NCBI GenBank assembly: GCA_963579025.1 | Contig: CAUZFZ010000155.1 | Span: 1 to 25,040 of the forward strand | Length of the DNA stretch: 25,040 nucleotides | Reading direction: 5' to 3' | Source: CAUZFZ01 sp963579025 | GTDB lineage: Bacteria; Planctomycetota; Planctomycetia; Planctomycetales; Planctomycetaceae | Shown here: piece after piece, positions 6,585 through 15,928 of the stretch | Layout of the letters: each line of letters opens with the position of its first letter | Position numbering within the stretch: position 1 is the stretch's first letter | Made by a program: the position numbers and the translations under genes | The notes under the pieces: model-generated | Told to the model about the DNA's origin: nothing | Databases searched by the model: none | Seen by the model: only the letters and a program-made list of their open reading frames with translations

Positions 6585-6989
6585 TCAGGCCTTGGCGTGC
6601 GACGGGATAGAAAGCACTTCCGACCCGTCGCTGATTGCCACGACACCGTCCGTTTCAAACACCATCACAAGGCAATACATCTCGTCGTCAATGGGCCGAG
6701 CCGTGCGTGTTTCAAGTGACTCAATGGTCAGCACGCCGTCGTCGATCGAGGCAGACTGGAACCGGATGCGATTCACGTAGCGGACGTTGTGTACGAGCGC
6801 GACAAACTGCGAACTGAAATTGATTCGCGGTTGAGTCGCCTCGCCTCTCCACTGGTGCCACACCGAGGTCCACGTGGCCGCGTCCGTAATGCATGCCAGG
6901 CGGTGGTCACGACGCTCCACCGGCAACAGCTTCAGACACGTGGCTGGAAGTCTGCCGCTCCAGCGATGTAGGGGATCGATCATCTGCAT
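6585..6989 (-). CDS. Uncharacterised 134-residue protein
   Basis: No family is recognised with confidence. The pattern ITDAATWTSVWHQWRG...PRINFSSQFVALVHN resembles proteins with a PrcB-like C-terminal fold, where a 'W..lW' stretch is followed by 'vdFs..mvv' strands. There is no signal peptide or membrane segment. The gene lies 126 bases upstream of the ATP-grasp gene and 114 bases downstream of the putative metallopeptidase, all on the minus strand, so it may belong to the same transcript. The start is the ATG at 6989 without a strong ribosome site; an ATG at 6983 is an equal alternative. Confidence 0.6.
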   Translation of the reverse strand: MQMIDPLHRWSGRLPATCLKLLPVERRDHRLACITDAATWTSVWHQWRGEATQPRINFSSQFVALVHNVRYVNRIRFQSASIDDGVLTIESLETRTARPIDDEMYCLVMVFETDGVVAISDGSEVLSIPSHAKA

Positions 6990-7103
6990 GCTTCGTTCGT
7001 CGGTGAGTCAACAGCCGCGACCTGGCTAACAGTGCAGTAAACACACTCTGGCAGGATTCGCGGCATTTCTCAACATGAAACGTCAAAAGTGAGGTGGATC
7101 CCG

Positions 7104-7697
7104 CTAAAGCGAAGACGGACCGTCGTCATCAACAGCATTCGTTCGTGACCACAGCGAATCCTGTGGGGCGACCGAACTGACCGCTGCCGCAATCTGTGCC
7201 GTCATTCTAAGCGCGTGATTCAGCGGGCCTGACCAAGCTCCGTTAGCGGCCCGATCCCATCCCTGTCGGGCGATCTGTGCGGCCGGATCGTTGTTGCTAT
7301 CCAGAGGATCTTCCGACAGCGTGTCGTAGTATTTTCGGAAGTTTGTTGTCGCGGCGAGCAGCTCACGCAGACCGTGCCGATCTGCCAGGGCGGCTTGCAG
7401 TCGCAGGCACGCATGCTCTCGGACACGATGAGCCGGATTGTCGATCTGCAATCCCCAGTCCGGCTTGTCGAAAGCCTCCGGACCTTCCACAAGGCCGTGG
7501 CAGATTTCGTGGAAGATCATCTGCGCCAGTGAATCGTCGGGATCGAGCGATTCCGAGACGCCAATCGTCATGACCCCGCGACCGTTCCATGACGCGAACA
7601 CCGAATTATCCCGCTCGATCGTCATTCCGAGTTGCCGCGCGGTTTCAACCCAAAGGACTTCCAGGGGATCCTGGTAAACGGTTTGAACATCTCTCAC
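7104..7697 (-). CDS. Putative HEXXH zinc metallopeptidase
   Basis: A 197-residue protein with H63-E-I-C-H67 in the context MIFHEICHGLVEGPEAF, and a downstream conserved-looking helix HRVREHACLRLQAALADRHG. The HEXXH motif preceded by a hydrophobic helix is the zincin signature; the family is not otherwise recognised, and no signal peptide is seen. The start is GTG at 7697. A stop (TGA) lies two codons upstream in frame, and GAGGA at 7704-7708 is spaced 6 bases from the GTG, so the start is well supported. It is the first gene of a minus-strand series that continues to the ATP-grasp operon, and it is divergent from the PQQ-methyltransferase gene. Confidence 0.75.
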   Translation of the reverse strand: MRDVQTVYQDPLEVLWVETARQLGMTIERDNSVFASWNGRGVMTIGVSESLDPDDSLAQMIFHEICHGLVEGPEAFDKPDWGLQIDNPAHRVREHACLRLQAALADRHGLRELLAATTNFRKYYDTLSEDPLDSNNDPAAQIARQGWDRAANGAWSGPLNHALRMTAQIAAAVSSVAPQDSLWSRTNAVDDDGPSSL

Positions 7698-7703
7698 TGG
7701 TCA

Positions 7704-7708
7704 TCCTC
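7704..7708 (-). promoter_or_regulatory. Ribosome binding site deciding a GTG start
   Basis: GAGGA on the minus strand, 6 bases before the GTG at 7697. An in-frame TGA just upstream rules out any longer protein. Confidence 0.6.
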
Positions 7709-7869
7709 GCTGACGCATCGGACTCGTGCGGGTAAGTTATTGGCGGTCGCACTCCAGTGCACGGCTTCGCTTCGATGCGCGTTTGCTCGGCGGCAGGAGC
7801 AATCGACCGCCCGCGATCGTTGGAGCGGACGAAATCGAAACAGCCATCCGATTCGGAAGAGAAACAATC

Positions 7870-10800
7870 ATGCGAACAATGATCCCAGCAATGGTCGTGG
7901 CTTGTCTCGCCGCAACATCCGCGAACGCTGCCGATTGGACAACCTGGCGAGCCGATTCGTCACGGAGCGGCTACACGACCGACAGTCTACCGGCGAAACT
8001 GGCGCTCCGCTGGTCGTGGCATCCGATGCACGCACCGACCCCAGCGTGGCCGCGCGACGATCGCATGAGTTTTGATCGGGCGCATCACGTGGTTGTCTCC
8101 CGCGGTCTGGTCATTTTTGCGAGTTCAGTGGATGGAATGGTGACCGCGCTGGACGCGGCGACAGGAGCACTCAAGTGGTCGTTCTTCACGGAAGGGCCCG
8201 TGCGGTTTGCGCCGACCGTCTGGAAGGACCGGCTGTTTGTCGTCAGTGATGACGGGTTTCTGTATTGCCTGAAAGTGCTTGACGGAAAGCTGATCAATCG
8301 CTGGCGCGGCGGGCCACGTGACGACCGTGTGCTCGGCAACACGCAGATGATCTCGAAGTGGCCGGCGCGGGGCGGCCCTGTGATTCACGACGGATTGCTT
8401 TACTGGGCGGCCGGCATCTGGCAGTCGGAAGGCGTTTTCATTCACGCCATCAACCCGGACAGCGGAGAGATCGTGTGGACGAACGATCGTTCTGGCGGAA
8501 TCGAAATGCCGCAGCCTCACGGTGGCGCCAACGCTAAGAGCGGCGTGACCGCGCAGGGGTATCTATTGGCAAACGAGGATCGGTTGTTTGTGCCGACCGG
8601 TCGCGCCGTGCCGGCGGCGTTTCAACGTGTCAGTGGCGAATTCGACTACTACCGCCTGCAGGAAAACACCCGCCGTGGTGGAACCACCGCCGTGCTGGCT
8701 GGAGACCTGATTTACAACGGCGGCTACGCGTATCGAACGAATGATGGATCGCTGCTGGACGACCGAATCGCGGGAGCTGTCGCTGCGTTTCCCGCTGGCA
8801 TCGTCCACGGGACTGGCGATCAACTACGCACATTGTCCGTCGTCATGAAGGAAACGAAGGACCGCAAAGGTAAACCGATCACCGTTCCCGCACACCAGGC
8901 CGGTTGGTCGGTGAAGAACGTTCCGGCCGGGACGGCGCTGATCGTCGCTGCGGACACAATCGTGACGAGCGGTGGCAATCGCATCGCGACTGTCAGTGCG
9001 AAGGATGGGAATTCGATCTGGTCCCACGAGGTTGATGACATTGCGTATGGTCTTGCGGTGTCGAATGGCCGGCTGATTGTCAGCACGGCCAGCGGAGCGA
9101 TTCACTGCTACTCAGCAGTATCACTGCCCGGCAATCTGCACGCCGAACTCCGTCCGCGGGCGGTGGAAGCACCGTATGGCGAAAACGACGAAATGGCACG
9201 AGCGGCCGCGGAGATCATCGATCGTGCGGAGATCACCGAGGGTTACTGCGTGGACCTGGGCTGTGGTGACGGTCGACTGGCTTACGAACTCGCGAAGCAG
9301 TCCGATCTGTATGTCGTGGCGATCGATGCCGATCCCGCAAAGGTCGCGAATGCGCGTCAGAAGCTCGCCGCCGCCGGGCTGTACGGCACGCGAGTGACCG
9401 TTCACCTGGGCGACCCGGCCGACACACATTTCCCAAAGTACTTCGCCAATCTTGTGGTCTCGCGCAATTCGCTCGGCGATGGTCCTCAGGTTGTGAGCAC
9501 GAGAGAGGCGTTTCGTCTGCAGCGACCGTTCGGCGGAGTTTCCTGCGTCGGTCGTCCCGGTTCGATGTCCGTCGATACTCGCGGCACGTTGGAGGGAGCG
9601 GGCGAATGGACGCATCTGTATTCCAATCCCGCGAACACACTGTGCACGACCGACTCAATCAAGGGCCCGCTGACGGCCGTGTGGTTTCGCGACATCAACC
9701 TCGATCTTCCGCAGCGCCACGGACGCGGACCATCGCCCCTGTTTCACGAAGGTCGGCTGTTCGCGGAAGGTCTGAATGAACTGATCGCGGTCGATGCCTA
9801 CAACGGTCATCCATTGTGGCGGTTCGAACAGAAGGGAATTCTCGACGCCTACAACGCCGATCATCTGGCTGGCACGGCCGTGACTGGAAGCAACATCTGC
9901 ATCGCGGGAGACAGTATCTTTCTGCGGAACGGCGCGCAGTGTTTCCGCATCGAAACTGCCACTGGCAAAGTCAAAGCGACGTTTCCGACTCCCGCGCATC
10001 CCGACGGCAAACCGGCGACATGGGCATACATCGCGTGTGAGGACGGCGTTCTGTTTGGATCGACAGCCAACGAAACGCACGTCGTCCGTCATGCTTACAT
10101 CCGGGCCGATGCCCACATGCAGCGGCAATTCTCTGAGTCGACGTCGCTATTCGCGTACGACGTCGAGACCGAAAAACTGTTGTGGCGTTTCAATGCAGAG
10201 AAGTCCATTCGGCACAACGCCATCGCGATTGGTGCCGGTCGCGTACACGTGATCGATCGCGCCCTGGCGGTCGACGACCTGCTGTCACGAGCTCCCGCGC
10301 GACGCGGACAGCCACCAAAGACCCCGCCCGTCGGTCATCCAACCGGCGAGCTAGTCACACTTGACGCAAAGAGTGGTGACCGTGTGTGGGAATCCCAGAA
10401 AGACATCTTCGGTACGGCGCTTGCCTTCAGTGAACGTCACGACGTGCTGCTGATGTTCTACCAGCCGACATCGTTTCGCCTGCCGTCCGAGGTTGGTGGT
10501 CGGATCGCCGCATTCCATGCGGGAGGCGGGTATCGCATGTGGGAGCAGAAGGTCAACTACCGCACGCGACCTCTGATCAACGGCAAGACAATCATCGCTC
10601 ACCCGTCCGCACTTGACCTGATGACGGGTCAAGCGAAAGCGATAAGCGTTCCGAAGTCGTACGGTTGCGGACAATTGTCCGGCTCCCGCAACCTGTTGAT
10701 GTTCCGGTCGGGAACGCTCGGCTATTTCGACTACACGCGCGAAGCAGGTACCGAGAACTACGGCGGCATTCGTCCTGGCTGCTGGATCAACGCGCTGCCG

Positions 10801-10908
10801 GTTGGCGGACTGGTCCTGGTCCCCGACGCCTCAGCCGGTTGCAGTTGCAGTTACCAGAACCGGTCATGGATCGCACTTGAAGGAAGCGGTCGGGAAGCTG
10901 CTGAGTGA
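7870..10908 (+). CDS. Exported PQQ-like beta-propeller protein with an embedded methyltransferase domain
   Basis: About 1,012 residues. A signal peptide (MRTMIPAMVVACLAATSANA, cut before AD) leads into a PQQ/BamB-like propeller (WTTWRADSSRSGYT, VDGMVTALDAATGALKWSF, repeated 'lyal...tG...W' units) to about residue 415. Residues about 435-560 are a Rossmann-fold SAM-binding methyltransferase with motif I V461-DLGCGDG, an acidic strand end VVAIDAD and motif IV NLVVSRNSLGDG. A second propeller follows (WTHLYSNPANT, LIAVDAYNGHPLWRFE, LVTLDAKSGDRVWES). The ATG at 7870 was chosen because it gives a clean signal peptide and has GGAAGAG upstream; an open frame extends further 5' without one. This arrangement is seen in planctomycetes; the substrate is unknown. 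A cytoplasmic-type methyltransferase in an exported protein is odd because SAM is not expected outside the cytoplasm. Confidence 0.88.
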   Translation: MRTMIPAMVVACLAATSANAADWTTWRADSSRSGYTTDSLPAKLALRWSWHPMHAPTPAWPRDDRMSFDRAHHVVVSRGLVIFASSVDGMVTALDAATGALKWSFFTEGPVRFAPTVWKDRLFVVSDDGFLYCLKVLDGKLINRWRGGPRDDRVLGNTQMISKWPARGGPVIHDGLLYWAAGIWQSEGVFIHAINPDSGEIVWTNDRSGGIEMPQPHGGANAKSGVTAQGYLLANEDRLFVPTGRAVPAAFQRVSGEFDYYRLQENTRRGGTTAVLAGDLIYNGGYAYRTNDGSLLDDRIAGAVAAFPAGIVHGTGDQLRTLSVVMKETKDRKGKPITVPAHQAGWSVKNVPAGTALIVAADTIVTSGGNRIATVSAKDGNSIWSHEVDDIAYGLAVSNGRLIVSTASGAIHCYSAVSLPGNLHAELRPRAVEAPYGENDEMARAAAEIIDRAEITEGYCVDLGCGDGRLAYELAKQSDLYVVAIDADPAKVANARQKLAAAGLYGTRVTVHLGDPADTHFPKYFANLVVSRNSLGDGPQVVSTREAFRLQRPFGGVSCVGRPGSMSVDTRGTLEGAGEWTHLYSNPANTLCTTDSIKGPLTAVWFRDINLDLPQRHGRGPSPLFHEGRLFAEGLNELIAVDAYNGHPLWRFEQKGILDAYNADHLAGTAVTGSNICIAGDSIFLRNGAQCFRIETATGKVKATFPTPAHPDGKPATWAYIACEDGVLFGSTANETHVVRHAYIRADAHMQRQFSESTSLFAYDVETEKLLWRFNAEKSIRHNAIAIGAGRVHVIDRALAVDDLLSRAPARRGQPPKTPPVGHPTGELVTLDAKSGDRVWESQKDIFGTALAFSERHDVLLMFYQPTSFRLPSEVGGRIAAFHAGGGYRMWEQKVNYRTRPLINGKTIIAHPSALDLMTGQAKAISVPKSYGCGQLSGSRNLLMFRSGTLGYFDYTREAGTENYGGIRPGCWINALPVGGLVLVPDASAGCSCSYQNRSWIALEGSGREAAE

Positions 10909-10929
10909 TGGCTCTGCCGACTGGGGATC

Positions 10930-11002
10930 TACAAGCCCGAAGCGCGAGCGAGTGAATCTTTGCGGAGTCTTGGGATTCACTCGCTTGCGCTTCGGGCTTG
11001 TA
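10930..11002. terminator. Long palindrome between convergent genes (dispersed repeat / bidirectional terminator)
   Basis: Two 29-base arms (10930-10958 and 10974-11002) match at 28 positions and flank a 15-base loop. The arms contain CAAGCCCGAAGCGC and GAGTGAATC. It sits between the stop of the forward PQQ gene (10908) and the stop of the reverse propeller gene (11008), so it could end both transcripts. There is no long T-run. The GCCCGAAGCGC core is a common intergenic palindrome in planctomycetes, so it may also be a mobile repeat. Confidence 0.75.
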
Positions 11003-11007
11003 TTACC

Positions 11008-13710
11008 TCACTGCCCGATGTCGTACTTGTTTGCCAGATAGCGTTCGATCGCCACACGTTCCTGGTCTGGCAGCGCCCGGCTGTAGACGAGAATCTCTGC
11101 GATGTTCCCCTTCCACGGGGATCGTTCGCGGTAGGCGCATCCTACGAACGGTCGAATGGCACTCGTTCGGTGGTACGGGAAGGCGGTTCCGTCGTCGTCT
11201 CTACGGCCATTCACAAACAGAGCCGTGCCGCCGGCGATATCGTTCGCGTGCCGCATGGCACAAATAGCTCCACGACCGACCGGCAGTGAACCGCCTTTCG
11301 TTGAGTGAATCTGTGGCCACGCGAGCTGACCACCGGGAATTGGATGACTCGATCCATAACCAAGCCGACCGTCTGAATTCGGAGTCACGTGCAGGTTTGC
11401 GTGAGCCTGACTGATGATCGTGCCGCCTGTTTCCGGGCGCACGACGGCAATGATTGTCGACTTGTGAAATGTGAACAGCAGCCCCGGGCATTCGTCGACG
11501 ACGAGATGATCGTCCACGCCATCGAAACGCACGGCGGGCGCGTCACCAATTCCCTTTGCCACGTAAACGGGTTGCCGTTTGGGATCGGCCTGAGCGGTAT
11601 TCATACCGTTGCCCGATGAGTCTCCCCAGCCCGCGATCGGCGAACCATCATCTACCTCGGTCAGACTGTCTGCTCTAAGCCACATGACCAGACCATCCGG
11701 CGACGGCACTGGATCAGTCTGCGGCAGAATCGTGACGGAGACCTGCGCATGGCTTTCCGCTTCATCGTCGTCCTTAACGGCAAGCACGACCGTGTGGTTG
11801 CCTGCCGGTAGGTCGAGTGTCGGTTCGACTCCGGTCGCAATCTGCTTCCCATGCAAAAGCCAGCGGAAGCTGACAGACCGGCTGTCGTTATCAATGCTGC
11901 CGGTCCCATTGAGCGTGACGCGGTGCGTTCCGTTTCCGTCGGTGTCTCGAACGGTCAAGTCGTCACCGGCATCGGCAACAGGCGGTTGGTTGGTCGCCAG
12001 AATTGCGGAGCCGACGGTATCTCGACTCGATTGAAACCCAGGTCCGCCACCGGCGACGTATCCGCCACTGGCCCCACTGCTACCGCTCACCCAGAACGAG
12101 TACAGCCGGCCCTTCGTCAAGTAGAATCGAAATCGAACCGGTTGGTTGGCGAGTGCCGACAGGTCTTCACCACCGCGCCACGTCACGGTCTCCAGCGTTT
12201 CGTTTGAGCGAACCGGAATACAGTTTTCCTTTGTGAATGGCGAGATGACCTGTCCACTGGCATCGAGAACTTCTACTCGCAATTCACCCTGTCGCGCATC
12301 CGCATTCACAAACAACCGTGATCCAGTGAACTGCACTTTCCGAGTCGTCAACGTTTTGGGCTCGTTGGAATTCGCGTCCGCGTCCATCGAGGCAAACCCG
12401 TCGCGGCGAAGGATTGCCAGTCCGGTTGAACAGCCAGCGTACGCCGCGTTCAGGACGGCAGTATTCTGCTCGACAAACTTCGGAGCGCCTCGACGCCCCG
12501 ACACGTAGAAGTAGAGATAATCGCCCACGACAAGAAAGCTGTTGCCCGCCGATTGCACGTTGCCCCAGTTCCAGTCGCCACGTCGTTCCGAGATGCCGGC
12601 GAATGTGTCGTGAGTCGGCCGGTGCCAGTGGAATCCGTCACGCGAGTATCCAAGGCACACCTCCGCGCACTTCGGTCGTCCTGGAAACGCGTCGCGGCCC
12701 TCCGAGTCGTTCTCGTGAAAGTCACCTCGCAGGATGTTGAACATGCCCAGCACCAGACTCTCATAAGCCACACAGTCCAGATGATAGAGCTGCGGTGCCA
12801 CGCCGATTTCGTGACGCACATGATCGAGTCCCCGGTCGGCCGTGACCCACAACTTTGCCTGGGCATCAAATCGACCTGGCTCTGATGGCGGCCACTGCAC
12901 CGTTGCAGCGTCGTTGATGTCGGGCGTCTCCCAGTATTTCTTTGACCGACCCAGCCGAGCCGCCGATCGATCTCCCGTCCTCAGGCCAAAGACCCACCGC
13001 TTGCGGAACGGGTTGTAGAAGACAGTCGTCCGGTCACCGTGCGGACCGCTTAACCAGTGCGGATCGCTCCAGTGAACACCGTCCGCGGACGTCCGATATT
13101 CTGTCTTCCAGCCTTTGCCGATGTTCGTCAGGAAGTACTTGAAACGCTTCATTGGGTCCGGCTCGGCCAGATCCATCAGGAGCGAGTTCGACTCGGTCGC
13201 GCCGCGCCACAGGACGATGTTCGTACCGGGCCGGACATCGAGTTGCGGTTTGGTCCAGTGGATGCCGTCGTCCGACTCGGCCAGACACAGGTGCTCGATA
13301 TAACCGCCCATGTACCACATACGGAACTTCTTCCGCTGCGGGTCGTACCAGACGCCGCCACTGTAGGGGCACGCCGTCGGCAGGCCGCCCGTGCCTTTGC
13401 TCATCTCCCACGGCTTATCGTATGTCAGCACAGGGTTCGCCGGGTGATAGACTGGCTTGTGAAACCGACGCGTCAGGTCGGTCTCTTCGATCAGGAAATC
13501 GTCCACGAACAACTGTCGTCCGACGTCGATCGGAATGACGTCCGGCGGCTGTTTGAGATACGGTGGCTGCGGCAGTTGCGCCGGAAGCTGCTCGATTCGA
13601 GGAGGCCACTCGTCGGGCAGTTCGATTCCGTTGTAGAGTCGCTCACCGGAGAACGCCGCGACCGTCGTCAGGAGAACGACGGCGGGAACACTGATCTTGA
13701 TGAGTAGCAT
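11008..13710 (-). CDS. Exported glycosidase-like propeller protein with PKD and LamG domains
   Basis: 900 residues. A signal peptide (MLLIKISVPAVVLLTTVAAF) is followed by a five-bladed propeller region of the GH32/GH43-like type (about 60-530), opening with RQLFVDDFLIEETDLTRRFH, with repeated blocks such as GVWYDPQRKKFRMWYMGG and LCLAESDDGIHWTKP, ADGVHWSDP and GYSRDGFHWHRP. A PKD domain starts at about 573 (PPVADAGDDLTV) and a concanavalin-like LamG domain fills 671-900 (DGLVMWLRADSL, AVRFDGVDDHLVV, GNIAEILVYSRALPDQER). It probably binds or degrades polysaccharide outside the cytoplasm; catalytic residues cannot be assigned with confidence. AAGGA lies 7 bases before the ATG at 13710. It is divergent from the redoxin/monooxygenase gene with a 154-base gap. 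Confidence 0.85.
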   Translation of the reverse strand: MLLIKISVPAVVLLTTVAAFSGERLYNGIELPDEWPPRIEQLPAQLPQPPYLKQPPDVIPIDVGRQLFVDDFLIEETDLTRRFHKPVYHPANPVLTYDKPWEMSKGTGGLPTACPYSGGVWYDPQRKKFRMWYMGGYIEHLCLAESDDGIHWTKPQLDVRPGTNIVLWRGATESNSLLMDLAEPDPMKRFKYFLTNIGKGWKTEYRTSADGVHWSDPHWLSGPHGDRTTVFYNPFRKRWVFGLRTGDRSAARLGRSKKYWETPDINDAATVQWPPSEPGRFDAQAKLWVTADRGLDHVRHEIGVAPQLYHLDCVAYESLVLGMFNILRGDFHENDSEGRDAFPGRPKCAEVCLGYSRDGFHWHRPTHDTFAGISERRGDWNWGNVQSAGNSFLVVGDYLYFYVSGRRGAPKFVEQNTAVLNAAYAGCSTGLAILRRDGFASMDADANSNEPKTLTTRKVQFTGSRLFVNADARQGELRVEVLDASGQVISPFTKENCIPVRSNETLETVTWRGGEDLSALANQPVRFRFYLTKGRLYSFWVSGSSGASGGYVAGGGPGFQSSRDTVGSAILATNQPPVADAGDDLTVRDTDGNGTHRVTLNGTGSIDNDSRSVSFRWLLHGKQIATGVEPTLDLPAGNHTVVLAVKDDDEAESHAQVSVTILPQTDPVPSPDGLVMWLRADSLTEVDDGSPIAGWGDSSGNGMNTAQADPKRQPVYVAKGIGDAPAVRFDGVDDHLVVDECPGLLFTFHKSTIIAVVRPETGGTIISQAHANLHVTPNSDGRLGYGSSHPIPGGQLAWPQIHSTKGGSLPVGRGAICAMRHANDIAGGTALFVNGRRDDDGTAFPYHRTSAIRPFVGCAYRERSPWKGNIAEILVYSRALPDQERVAIERYLANKYDIGQ

Positions 13711-13864
13711 GTCGAATTCCTTGTTTGATCCACGATCGCAAAATGATCAGTTGTGTGCTGAGTTGTGCGTTGGTACCCGTCTGACGACAAAGCCTGAATC
13801 TAATGCGTTGCCGCGTCCAACTTGACGAATTCCTCACAATACTCCGCCTGCGTTATATACTGCG

Positions 13865-15928
13865 ATGGTACGAACTCACCTTGTCATGACCAGGATAGAA
13901 GCCGTGTATCAAAGCTCAGTCGTATTTGGTGTGATTCTCCTTTTCGTCGGAATACAAAACCGTTCACTACTGTCCGCCGAGGAAACTCAACCAACGCTGC
14001 TCGGTCGGCACGTTGAAGAGTTCTCGTTGAAGGACTATCGCGGGCGCACGCACACGCTGAGCGAGTATGCGGACAGCAATGTCGTCGTGCTCGCGTTTCT
14101 TGGGACCGAGTGTCCGCTCGCAAAGCTGTACAGCCCACGGCTGGCGGCGATTGATGAGGAGCTGCGATCGAAAGGCGTCACGATCCTCGGCGTCAATTCA
14201 AATCGACACGATTCTATCACCGAGGTCGCGGCACACGCTCGTGTGCACGGCATCGAGTTTCCCGTCCTGAAGGACCTGGGAAACCGTGTCGCTGATCAGA
14301 TTGGCGTGAAACGCACGCCTGAGATTGTGGTGCTTGATCGCAAGCGAGTCGTGCGCTATCACGGACGCATCGATGATCAATACGGTGTGGGCTATATCCG
14401 CGATGTACCTCGGCAGCATTTTCTTAAGAATGCCATCAACGACCTGCTGGCCGGCCGAAAGGTCGCCCGGGCCGAAACCGAAGTGGTCGGGTGTTTCATC
14501 GGTCGCGTACGAAAACCGCAGGCGGATAGCGAAGTCACCTACTCAAACCAGATCGCGCGCATTCTGCAGAAGCACTGTGTCGAGTGTCACCGTGAAGGCG
14601 AGATCGCTCCGTTTTCGCTGACGAGCTACGACGACGTCGTTGGCTGGGGCGACACCATGGTCGAGGTCATTCGCGATCAGCGTATGCCACCATGGCATGC
14701 GAATCCTAAGCATGGAGAATTCACCAACGCGCGACTGATGGCCGACCAGGAAAAACAGCTCATCGGGCAGTGGGTAATCGCGGGGAGTCCGGAAGGCGAT
14801 CCGCAACAGCTTCCCGAACCGCGACAGTACACCTCGGGCTGGCAGCTTCCGAAGGAACCGGACCTCGTCATCAACATGCGCGAGCAGCCGTTCGACGTTT
14901 CCGCCGAAGGGACTGTGCGATACCAGTATTTCCGGGTCGATCCGGGATTCACTGAGGACAAGTGGATCACATCAGCCGAAGCCCAGCCGGGGAATCGCGA
15001 GATTGTGCATCACATTCTGGTGCTCGTGCAGCCGCCGAAAGGTCGCGATCGCGGCTTCAGCGGGACGACCGGTCAGTTCCTGGCCGCTTACGTGCCCGGC
15101 CATCGAGCTCCCGTGTATCCCAAGGGGATGGCGAAGCTCATCCCCGCCGGATCGAAGCTCGTGTTTCAGTTGCACTACACGCCGATTGGTACGCCGCAGA
15201 CAGACCTCAGCCAGCTTGGGCTGGTCTTCGCCAATCCCAACTCGATTGAGAAAATCGTGACGACGCAACAGGCGGTCGGACGGCGACTGGAGATTCCTCC
15301 GCATGCGGACAACTACCGCGTCGAATCGCGATCGACTCCGGCGCCGATCGATGTCGAAGTGCTGGCGTTCATGCCCCACATGCACTTGCGGGGCAAGTCG
15401 TTCCGCTACGAAGCCCGTTATCCGGACGGTCGCAACGAAATTCTGCTCGACGTCCCGCGATATGACTTCAACTGGCAGACTGCGTATCGAGCGGCCAAAC
15501 CGATCGACATCCCCAAAGGCGGATACCTTCACTGTGTCGCCCACTTCGATAATTCGGAGGACAACCTGAGTAATCCCGATCCAACGAAGACAGTCCGTTG
15601 GGGTGATCAGACATGGAATGAGATGATGATTGGCTACTTCGATGTGGCTGTGCCCGTGTCGGTGTTCGGTATCCGCCCGGGTTCGTCAGTCAGTGAAACC
15701 AGTGAAACAGCTACCGCAGTAAAGGGGATCGCAATTGCTGCAATTCTGAAGTCGATTGTGGAGCTCGACCGCAAGGGCAACAGGAATGGCAAGTTGGAGA
15801 AGTCCGAAGTCCCGGCAAAGCACCTGCCACTCTTCAAGCTGCTGGATGCAGATAACGACGAGGTTTTGACCGGAGACGAGGCCCGTGAGTCGCTCCGCAA
15901 ACGGCGAGAGCGAGCGAGTGGTCGTTGA
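13865..15928 (+). CDS. Redoxin / cytochrome c / copper type II monooxygenase / EF-hand fusion protein
   Basis: 687 residues. After an N-terminal hydrophobic segment (about 20-33) comes a thioredoxin-fold AhpC/redoxin domain (about 45-195) with a single cysteine C83 in FLGTECPLAK. Then follows a cytochrome c-like haem site C238-VE-C241-H242 (KHCVECHREGEIAPF). Next is a copper type II ascorbate-dependent monooxygenase-like part with H382-H383 in EIVHHILVLV, H437 in QLHYTPIG, H505 and H507 in MPHMHLRG, and a Met-rich NEMMIGYF. At the end are two EF-hand-like loops (DRKGNRNGKLE and DADNDEVLTGDE). The order is a known planctomycete fusion; the physiological substrate is unknown. Export is expected. 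The start is uncertain: the ATG at 13865 has no clear ribosome site, and the ATG at 13886 also gives a good export signal. Confidence 0.88.
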   Translation: MVRTHLVMTRIEAVYQSSVVFGVILLFVGIQNRSLLSAEETQPTLLGRHVEEFSLKDYRGRTHTLSEYADSNVVVLAFLGTECPLAKLYSPRLAAIDEELRSKGVTILGVNSNRHDSITEVAAHARVHGIEFPVLKDLGNRVADQIGVKRTPEIVVLDRKRVVRYHGRIDDQYGVGYIRDVPRQHFLKNAINDLLAGRKVARAETEVVGCFIGRVRKPQADSEVTYSNQIARILQKHCVECHREGEIAPFSLTSYDDVVGWGDTMVEVIRDQRMPPWHANPKHGEFTNARLMADQEKQLIGQWVIAGSPEGDPQQLPEPRQYTSGWQLPKEPDLVINMREQPFDVSAEGTVRYQYFRVDPGFTEDKWITSAEAQPGNREIVHHILVLVQPPKGRDRGFSGTTGQFLAAYVPGHRAPVYPKGMAKLIPAGSKLVFQLHYTPIGTPQTDLSQLGLVFANPNSIEKIVTTQQAVGRRLEIPPHADNYRVESRSTPAPIDVEVLAFMPHMHLRGKSFRYEARYPDGRNEILLDVPRYDFNWQTAYRAAKPIDIPKGGYLHCVAHFDNSEDNLSNPDPTKTVRWGDQTWNEMMIGYFDVAVPVSVFGIRPGSSVSETSETATAVKGIAIAAILKSIVELDRKGNRNGKLEKSEVPAKHLPLFKLLDADNDEVLTGDEARESLRKRRERASGR

